DNA from: Candidatus Bandiella numerosa
GTDB taxonomy: Bacteria; Pseudomonadota; Alphaproteobacteria; Rickettsiales; Midichloriaceae
NCBI RefSeq assembly: GCF_021811875.1
Contig: NZ_JAJBJD010000013.1
Coordinates: forward strand, 1-11,235
Length of the DNA stretch: 11,235 nucleotides
Reading direction: 5' to 3'
Shown: positions 1 to 5,764 of the stretch, piece by piece
How positions within the stretch are numbered: position 1 is the stretch's first letter
Layout: each line of letters starts with the position of its first letter
Program-made: the position numbers and the translations under genes
Notes under the pieces: model-generated
What the model was told of the DNA's origin: nothing
The model's database searches: none
What the model saw: only the letters and a program-made list of their open reading frames with translations

Positions 1-49
1 ACTTACTCTTCTCTATACGTTCTTCTGCTTCTCTTACTAAAAATGACAT
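1..49 (-). CDS. 5' end of an unidentified gene (possibly a transposase), partial
   Basis: A reading frame starts with ATG at 49 on the minus strand and stays open to the left edge, giving 16 residues: MSFLVREAEERIEKSK. The start is supported by a perfect AGGAGG (minus strand, 59 down to 54) four bases before the ATG. None of the other genes in this window has such a motif. The visible part is charged and probably helical, and I do not recognise the family. Its position just inside a terminus-like motif makes a transposase plausible (inference). A normal chromosomal gene divergent from the ChpT-like remnant is the alternative. Confidence 0.4.
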   Translation of the reverse strand, partial: MSFLVREAEERIEKSK

Positions 50-53
50 TTTG

Positions 54-59
54 CCTCCT
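54..59 (-). promoter_or_regulatory. Strong Shine-Dalgarno site AGGAGG
   Basis: The minus strand reads AGGAGG, then CAAA, then ATG. This fixes the start of the partial minus-strand gene at 49. The spacing of four bases is slightly short but workable. It stands out because the starts of asd, the pentapeptide gene, the AsmA-like gene, gltA, the adaptor and addB have no comparable site. Confidence 0.5.
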
Positions 60-126
60 CTTTCGTATGTACTTATCTTTTCATTCTATCATATATGTTT
101 CTTTCTGCCTATTATGCAATGGTCTT

Positions 127-462
127 ATCTATGGAGACAAGAATTTAATAAAAGCAATGTTTTGTGAGCTACTTACAAAATTTTATGAATATAAACAGCC
201 TAATAATGTTAATATCAGCCTTAAAAAAGATTCAGGGATGAAAAAAATCATTATCACTATAGAGGGAAAGCTAGATTTGGAAGAAATTCATAAAAAAATA
301 ATTAAAATTGATTTTCCAAGATCAACGGTGATTAATGAACTTCTTTTTATAACTAAAGGTTTATTATATGCAAAATTTATAATGAAAATTCATAATGGTA
401 GTTTGAAGATTAAAAAAAATGATGAAATTATTATTGTAAAACTTTTATTTGATGAAATTTGA
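127..462 (+). pseudogene. 5'-truncated histidine phosphotransferase ChpT-like (HATPase-fold) remnant
   Basis: The last 111 codons (IYGDKNLIKAM... to ...LLFDEI) look like the C-terminal, degenerate ATPase-fold half of ChpT, the phosphotransferase that relays phosphate from CckA to CtrA in alphaproteobacteria. Supporting features are a helix around KNLIKAMFCELLTKF, two strands (NVNISLKK and KKIIITIEG), then PRSTVINELL, GLLYAKFIMKIHNGSL and DEIIIVKL, in the order expected for ChpT (PRTVQ..., then an ...AxxxGG...-like segment and a final strand). The canonical kinase N-box asparagine and DxGxG motif are not seen, which favours ChpT over a catalytic histidine kinase domain. A kinase remnant remains possible, since GLLYAKFIMKIHNG also resembles the kinase G2 region. 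The N-terminal DHp-type helices with the phospho-histidine are missing. The frame is open further left (ATG at 43), but residues before about 127 are hydrophobic, unlike the family, and appear to be read through the adjoining terminus-like sequence. Confidence 0.5.
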
Positions 463-469
463 AATTTTC

Positions 470-497
470 TTGCTTTCGTAATGAGTTATTATAGTAT
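470..497 (+). promoter_or_regulatory. Candidate promoter for the asd operon
   Basis: In the 61-base gap before asd, TTGCTT (470-475) is followed after 16 bases by TAGTAT (492-497). An overlapping TATAGT at 490-495 would give a 14-base spacer. The match to the sigma-70 consensus is modest, and AT-rich DNA produces such matches by chance. It is offered because this is the only gap of useful size in front of the three-gene plus-strand operon. No hairpin or riboswitch-like structure was seen there. Confidence 0.27.
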
Positions 498-523
498 GGC
501 TTTAAACCTCTTATATTAATAAT

Positions 524-1525
524 ATGAAATATAGTGTTGCGGTGGTTGGTGCTACAGGTAATGTTGGTAGAGAGATTTTCAGTACTCTAGAAAACTCCAA
601 AATTAAAATAGAAAATATATTTGCAGTTGCATCTCAGGAATCGGTCGGCAAAGAGGTAATTTTTAACAATAAAGCAATCGGAGTAAATGCTTTAGAAGGA
701 TTTGATTTTACAGGTATTGATTTTGTATTTTTTGCAACTGGTGCAGATACATCTAGAGAATATGTACCAAAAGCAAGCAAAGAAGCAAAATTGGTTATAG
801 ATTTATCTTCTCATTTTAGAATGCATAAAGAGATTCCATTAGTAGTGCCGGAAGTTAATATATCATCACTAAAGCTTGCGAAAAAATCACATATAGTCGC
901 AAATCCCAATTGTGTAGCAATTCCTTTGGTTGTGACACTTAAAAATTTACACAAATTTGCTCAAGTATCTAGAATTGTTGTTTCAACATATCAATCAGTT
1001 TCAGGGGCTGGCAAAAAAGCAATGGATGATTTATATGCTCAAACAAAAAATAGATTGGTCAACGCATTTGCCGATGATAATAATAGAGAGAAAACAGCGT
1101 TTAATGTAATTGCCAGAATTGATGAGCTAGTTGAAAGTGGCTATACTAAAGAAGAAATTAAGGTTATGGAAGAAACAAAAAAGATGTTATGTAGTGACAT
1201 TGATGTAACTGCAACGTGTGTTAGAGTTCCTGTTTTTGTAGGACATAGTATGTCAGTTAATGTTGAATTTTCTAAAAATATATCAGTAAACGAAGCTTAT
1301 AATATTTTAAATAAATCAGATGGGATAGTGACAGATAGAACAAGTGAATATAGTTATTTTACCCCGATAGATTGTGTAGGTAGAGACGAGGTTTATGTAT
1401 CAAGAATTAGACAAGATGTTGCCAATAATATTTTAAATTTATGGATAGTTTCTGATAATCTTAGAAAAGGAGCTGCGCTTAATGCGGTTCAAATTTTTGA
1501 AAAATATATAGAAAGTTATTTATAA
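524..1525 (+). CDS. asd: Aspartate-semialdehyde dehydrogenase
   Basis: This enzyme reduces L-4-aspartyl phosphate to aspartate semialdehyde with NADPH in the cytoplasm. That is the branch point to diaminopimelate/lysine and to threonine/methionine. The protein has 333 residues, a normal family length. The N-terminal nucleotide-binding loop VVGATGNVG lies at residues 7-15. The catalytic cysteine is in NPNC (Cys130), followed by STYQSVSGAG with the active-site Gln157. The substrate-binding Arg234 and catalytic His241 lie in TCVRVPVFVGHS, and the C-terminal DNLRKGAALNAVQI (311-324) closes the NADP site. All key residues are present, so it should be active. It is the first gene of the plus-strand operon: the next gene begins one base after its stop. 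There is no Shine-Dalgarno site before the ATG, but the start is supported because MKYSVAVVGATG matches the usual N-terminus. In Rickettsiales it is normally kept for diaminopimelate in peptidoglycan. Confidence 0.96.
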   Translation: MKYSVAVVGATGNVGREIFSTLENSKIKIENIFAVASQESVGKEVIFNNKAIGVNALEGFDFTGIDFVFFATGADTSREYVPKASKEAKLVIDLSSHFRMHKEIPLVVPEVNISSLKLAKKSHIVANPNCVAIPLVVTLKNLHKFAQVSRIVVSTYQSVSGAGKKAMDDLYAQTKNRLVNAFADDNNREKTAFNVIARIDELVESGYTKEEIKVMEETKKMLCSDIDVTATCVRVPVFVGHSMSVNVEFSKNISVNEAYNILNKSDGIVTDRTSEYSYFTPIDCVGRDEVYVSRIRQDVANNILNLWIVSDNLRKGAALNAVQIFEKYIESYL

Positions 1526-1526
1526 A

Positions 1527-2741
1527 ATGAAATTTTTATTTAAAATTGTGTTTTCACTTTGTTTATTGCTAATTTTAGATGTGGATTTAGCCGTTGCAGA
1601 GGATGAAAGTGTTGAAGCGATTTTAAAAAAATTTAAATCAATGCAAAATACGCTTAAGGATAGTGATGTAGACGTTAATGAAGTGCAAAAATCAGATCTT
1701 ACTAGGGATAAAATTCAAGATTTTATCGATTCAGCAAAAGACTCTAATCAGCCTATTAACATCGTTGAATCACTAGGGAGTAACCTAAGTGGATTGAATT
1801 TATCAGGCATGGATTTTTCAAATACTATTATGTATCGTGTTAATTTTTCTGGAGCAAATTTAGATGATTGCGTATTTACCAATGCTTTTTTAGAAGGGGT
1901 AAATTTTGAAAATGCTTCATTAAAAAGATCGACATTTGTTAATGCAAATATTAGCAGAGCAAATTTGACAAAGGCAAATTTGACAAGTAGTAGGCTGAGT
2001 AAAACTTATGCTAAAAGCTCAATATTTGTGGCAACAAATTTTGAAAATGCCAAAATATTTGCATCGAATTTTTCCAACTCTAATTTTAATAATAGCAATT
2101 TAGATAAATCAAAAATAGTAAGGTCAAAATTCAAAAATACTTCATTTCAGGATGTAAAAATTGCTGAGGTATTTTGGGATTTAAATTTTTTTTCTTCAAG
2201 TAACTTTAACAATGTTAATATAGCTAATAGCAATTTAAAAGCAATTGATTGGGGAAGTAGTCAATTAAAAGGAGTTGTTTTTCAGGATTGTCTTATATTT
2301 GCATCAAATTTTCAAAAGTCAAATTTAACAGATGTAATATTTGACAAAATTAATGCGAAGGCAATTAATTTTAGTGAAGCAAAATTATCTAAGGTAATTA
2401 TAAATAGAAGTGATATGAGTTATTCACTTTTTCAAGATGGCATGATTTCAGAATTTATTGTTATGCTAAGTTATTTTGATAGTTCTAATTTTAGAAGGGT
2501 AAATTTAATGAACGCTAATTTTTCTTCGAGTAACCTAAAAAATTCTACGTTTTACCAGGCGATCTTAAATAAATCAGAAATCTTAAATTCATATTTAGCA
2601 GGAATAAATTTTTCCAAAAGCAATTTAATAGACATGTCAATTAACGATAGTAATTTATCATATACTAATTTTAGAAGTGCACAAATTGATAACTTCAGTT
2701 CACGAAATAACCTAATCGAAAAAGTATTTATTAATGAATAG
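1527..2741 (+). CDS. Exported pentapeptide-repeat protein
   Basis: The protein has 404 residues. Residues 1-24 form a Sec signal peptide: Lys-rich start, hydrophobic core FSLCLLLIL, and likely cleavage after AVA at 24. A short helical, acidic and polar segment follows (about 25-80). Residues 86-390 are 61 consecutive pentapeptides in perfect register (such as NLSGM, NFSGA, NLTKA, NFSNS, NFSKS, NLSYT). The central position is almost always Leu, Phe, Ile or Met, and the preceding i-2 position is usually a small residue (Ala, Ser, Val, Thr). This predicts a right-handed quadrilateral beta-helix of about 15 coils, in the periplasm or beyond. The gene begins one base after the asd stop and overlaps the next gene by 8 bases, so it is co-transcribed and probably translationally coupled. 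The family is functionally diverse. DNA-mimicking members (Qnr/MfpA) are cytoplasmic, so the signal peptide argues against that role. The function is unknown. Confidence 0.9.
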   Translation: MKFLFKIVFSLCLLLILDVDLAVAEDESVEAILKKFKSMQNTLKDSDVDVNEVQKSDLTRDKIQDFIDSAKDSNQPINIVESLGSNLSGLNLSGMDFSNTIMYRVNFSGANLDDCVFTNAFLEGVNFENASLKRSTFVNANISRANLTKANLTSSRLSKTYAKSSIFVATNFENAKIFASNFSNSNFNNSNLDKSKIVRSKFKNTSFQDVKIAEVFWDLNFFSSSNFNNVNIANSNLKAIDWGSSQLKGVVFQDCLIFASNFQKSNLTDVIFDKINAKAINFSEAKLSKVIINRSDMSYSLFQDGMISEFIVMLSYFDSSNFRRVNLMNANFSSSNLKNSTFYQAILNKSEILNSYLAGINFSKSNLIDMSINDSNLSYTNFRSAQIDNFSSRNNLIEKVFINE

Positions 2742-5700
2742 TTCTATCAAATCCTCAGGTAGACGCTACCTAAAAAGGCTGGTAGCAATTTTTAAATATA
2801 GTCTTATAGCGTTGCTATTAATATTGACGGCTATAATAGTGTATTTAAGCTTTTTTGGACCAAAGCACTTCAATTTTATCGATGTGATAGTTAAGCATAA
2901 TATTGAAAAAAATCTGGATCAAATTAGCATAAGCAAAATACGTACAGGCGTATCTCTTGACTTAAAAGATATGTCGATCATCCTTGGCTTGGATGATTGG
3001 GAATTAAGCTATAAAAAGAGTGCCGTTTTTATGGCGCCAAACCTAAGGCTGAAATTTGACATATATAATCTATTATTGCAAAGAAATAATAAAATATTTA
3101 AGGGTATAGTTTTTGATGAGAGAGATGTGGCCGTTATATATGATAAATCAAAAAAAAATAACGGTATAAGTCAGGAAAAAATTCCTATAGAAAATGTAGT
3201 AAATATACTGAAAAAATATCAACATTTAATGAAAGGTAGCAGTTATATTGTAGAGAATTTTAAGATAATTATCAAAACTGAAAATGGGGATGACTATGCT
3301 ATTAGTTTGCAAAATTTAGAATTTAAATTTAGTGATACAAATGATGTTGAGATTATTTCCTTAATTAACATTAGTGATGCAATAGCTAATTTAAAAATTT
3401 CTATTACTACTATTTCTAATAATGCTATGAGTGTAAAAGGCAGTATTACGTCAGATAAGCAACCTGGGAAATTAAATAAGATCAAAATTGGACAAACGAG
3501 CATAAGCACTGATTTTAAAATTAACTTTGATACAACGTTATATTATCTAAATTTTTTAGAGAAAGTAAATTTTAGTTTTATACAGGATGGGATAACAAAT
3601 ATAGCCAGTAAAAAATTTTTACAAAATGATGTGGCTATTAATAACTTAAATTTTAATGGAGAATTGTTAGAAAATTTCAGCAAAATTAACATACCTTATC
3701 TGACTTTAAAGATAGATAATGAAATACCAGTAAGGGGCAAAATTAATTATGAGGCAAAAAAGTTAGTTCTAAATTTTGATGTTTTAAATTTATCCACTAA
3801 GAAAGTTTTAGGAACATGGTCAAAAAATCTTTTACCGGCAGTGCATTTATGGTTATCAGAACATCTAGAAGATGGATATGTTAGCAATTTAACACTTATA
3901 AATGATTTTGATAAACAAGATGAATCTGCACTTACAACGTCAATAAGTTTAAAAAATGCAAAATTAAAGTATCTTCAAACTGTCCCTGTAATAACCCTCA
4001 ACACTGCTGAAGTAAAATTTACTACAAAGAATCTGATTATAAGTAGCGGCGATGGAAAAGTTTTGAGTAATTCTATAAATGGTATTACTGCTGAAATAGA
4101 AGATATGAATCAAGAAAACGTGAGCATGATATTTAATGCAAATATTTTAGGAAGTATAAGTGAGCAATTGGAAATTGCTAATATGCATTATGAATTTCAA
4201 GTACCAAAAAATATAGAAGGTATGGCAAATACGAAAATTAACTTTGTCGTGCCATTTTATAAAATGCCAACGTTTGAAGATTTAAAAATTAATTTACACT
4301 CCAAATTAACTAAGGTCTCTATAAGCGATATATATCAAAATTATCAATTAACTAATGGTAATTTGGAAGCGAATTTAGTTGAGGAGAAATTAAAAATAAA
4401 AGGTATTGCCAAAATTAACGGGTTGCTTAATATTAATGTAAATTCAGATATCTCTATTAAAAATAATCAAAATTATTTAATTAAAATTAATACTAATGAT
4501 AATTTGCAAAATTTTCAAAAGCTGAAAATTCCACTTTCAAATTTTTTTAATAATAGTACTAATATGAAAGGTATTATAGAAGTAACTCCTAATGAAATAA
4601 CGTCAGAATTTTGGGTAGATTTGCATAATACTTCAGTAAATATTGATGCACTTAGTATAGTTAAAAAGGCAAAATTTCCAGGAAGCATTTATATTAAATT
4701 TGTAAATAATGGTGAGGACGAAACAAAAATTTCAAAATTTGAATTTAAAATACCTAATAAATATTTTTCAGGAACTGGGGTTGTTAACGATAAAAGAAGA
4801 GAGTTAATAAAATTCAAATGCAGTATATTTCAAAATAATGTTCAAGGAATGGTTTTAAATTATGATAAAGTGGAAAATTTAAACCGAATTACAGTTAATG
4901 GAATTACAGCAGATTTGAGTGAATTTAGCTTAAAAGAATTAATAAATCAATTAAGCTCTGACAATATCAAGAGCGGAGGATTTTTCAGTTTTGAAGGTAA
5001 AATTGATAATCTGATTTTAAGAAACAACATATCACTTAATAAAGTTGATATTTCAGTAAATAATCAGAGAAATATAAGTGTAAACATATCTGCATTTTTA
5101 GACGGAAATAGGCAATTAAGAGTATATTATAACTATCCAGTTTTATCTATTACATCTCCTGATGCAGGTTCTGTGTTAAAAGCACTGGGGATAACAGAAA
5201 AAATTGGTGAAGGTAATTTAGAAATTAAAGGCAGTTATGAAACGCGTAAAAAATTTAAGGGCTTTGTTGAATTAAATAATTTTTATGCAACTAAAACTCC
5301 TGCCCTACTTAATTTATTAACATTAACAGCTCCAATTTCAACATGGCAGAGCATTATTAAGAATAAAGGAATTAGATTCTACAGTTTTCAGTGTCCAATT
5401 GAATATGATGGCAGGTATTTGGAATTTAATGACTGCGTTGCTGAGTCTAAATTATTAGCACTGAAGCTGAGTGGAAATATAGATATAGAAACCAAATATT
5501 TGAATTCGAGAGTAGTGATTGTGCCAGAAAATATAGTAAATACAATTTTTAAGAAGGTACCATTTTTAAATCTTTTTTCTGGTCCAAAAAATGAAGGCAT
5601 GATTCTGAGTACACTATTTGATATGAAGGGGTATATTGATGAAGATATCAAAGTTAGTGCAAATTATCTATCTACTTTAACGCCAGGGTTTTTGCGAAAT

Positions 5701-5751
5701 ATCTTTAAACAGTCAATTTCTAAACCACAAAAGGAGAGGATAGAAAAGTAA
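2734..5751 (+). CDS. AsmA/YhdP-like DUF3971 family protein
   Basis: This is a 1005-residue protein with one N-terminal membrane helix (about 19-41, IFKYSLIALLLILTAIIVYL) after a basic stretch, followed by a long beta-rich region that should lie in the periplasm. Family features seen are DAGSVLKALG with a following GEGNLEIKG (about 810-832; alphaproteobacterial members have DAG..L.alG...GG.L), LLNLLTLTAPISTW (about 858-871), the C-terminal strand block LLALKLSGNIDIETKYLNSR, and the final LSTLTPGFLRNIF (about 979-991). The AsmA/YhdP/TamB superfamily forms bridge-like periplasmic grooves linked to phospholipid transport and outer-membrane barrier function. A similar role here is inferred from family. 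The length is somewhat below that of E. coli YhdP (about 1270). The start ATG overlaps the end of the pentapeptide gene by 8 bases, indicating translational coupling. No Shine-Dalgarno site is seen. Confidence 0.85.
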   Translation: MNSSIKSSGRRYLKRLVAIFKYSLIALLLILTAIIVYLSFFGPKHFNFIDVIVKHNIEKNLDQISISKIRTGVSLDLKDMSIILGLDDWELSYKKSAVFMAPNLRLKFDIYNLLLQRNNKIFKGIVFDERDVAVIYDKSKKNNGISQEKIPIENVVNILKKYQHLMKGSSYIVENFKIIIKTENGDDYAISLQNLEFKFSDTNDVEIISLINISDAIANLKISITTISNNAMSVKGSITSDKQPGKLNKIKIGQTSISTDFKINFDTTLYYLNFLEKVNFSFIQDGITNIASKKFLQNDVAINNLNFNGELLENFSKINIPYLTLKIDNEIPVRGKINYEAKKLVLNFDVLNLSTKKVLGTWSKNLLPAVHLWLSEHLEDGYVSNLTLINDFDKQDESALTTSISLKNAKLKYLQTVPVITLNTAEVKFTTKNLIISSGDGKVLSNSINGITAEIEDMNQENVSMIFNANILGSISEQLEIANMHYEFQVPKNIEGMANTKINFVVPFYKMPTFEDLKINLHSKLTKVSISDIYQNYQLTNGNLEANLVEEKLKIKGIAKINGLLNINVNSDISIKNNQNYLIKINTNDNLQNFQKLKIPLSNFFNNSTNMKGIIEVTPNEITSEFWVDLHNTSVNIDALSIVKKAKFPGSIYIKFVNNGEDETKISKFEFKIPNKYFSGTGVVNDKRRELIKFKCSIFQNNVQGMVLNYDKVENLNRITVNGITADLSEFSLKELINQLSSDNIKSGGFFSFEGKIDNLILRNNISLNKVDISVNNQRNISVNISAFLDGNRQLRVYYNYPVLSITSPDAGSVLKALGITEKIGEGNLEIKGSYETRKKFKGFVELNNFYATKTPALLNLLTLTAPISTWQSIIKNKGIRFYSFQCPIEYDGRYLEFNDCVAESKLLALKLSGNIDIETKYLNSRVVIVPENIVNTIFKKVPFLNLFSGPKNEGMILSTLFDMKGYIDEDIKVSANYLSTLTPGFLRNIFKQSISKPQKERIEK

Positions 5752-5764
5752 AATAAAGTATAAA

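Larger units (their letters stand above)
1..124 (-). mobile_element. Possible end of an insertion sequence, running off the left edge
   Basis: Read on the minus strand, the segment starts at 124 with GACCATTGCATAA (124 down to 112), continues with about 60 noncoding bases, and then has a strong ribosome binding site and an ATG at 49. The same 13-base motif, with 11 of 13 bases identical (GGCCGTTGCATAA), occurs at 11115-11127 in the opposite orientation. At both places the motif lies exactly where a recognisable protein family alignment breaks off, and the orientations point outward from the window. Terminal motifs of the form GGnnnTTGCATAA resemble ends of some DDE-transposon insertion sequences (family knowledge, from memory). 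No transposase domain is visible because only 16 codons are present, so this could instead be an ordinary neighbouring gene with its leader. Confidence 0.4.

Noticed and set aside
43..126. N-terminal extension of the ChpT-like frame, starting with the ATG at 43
   Set aside because: The residues are hydrophobic and unlike the family. The same bases hold the ribosome binding site and start of a minus-strand gene, so this is more likely read-through of adjoining sequence than coding.
463..523. Lysine riboswitch or attenuator before asd
   Set aside because: The gap is only 61 bases and shows no stable stems, which is far too small for a lysine riboswitch.
3294..3509. 71-codon minus-strand frame inside the AsmA-like gene
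   Set aside because: It lies antisense to a well-supported long gene, has no ribosome binding site, and its composition reflects the opposite strand.
5388..5651. 87-codon minus-strand frame inside the AsmA-like gene
   Set aside because: It is antisense to the most conserved C-terminal part of that gene and shows no family resemblance.
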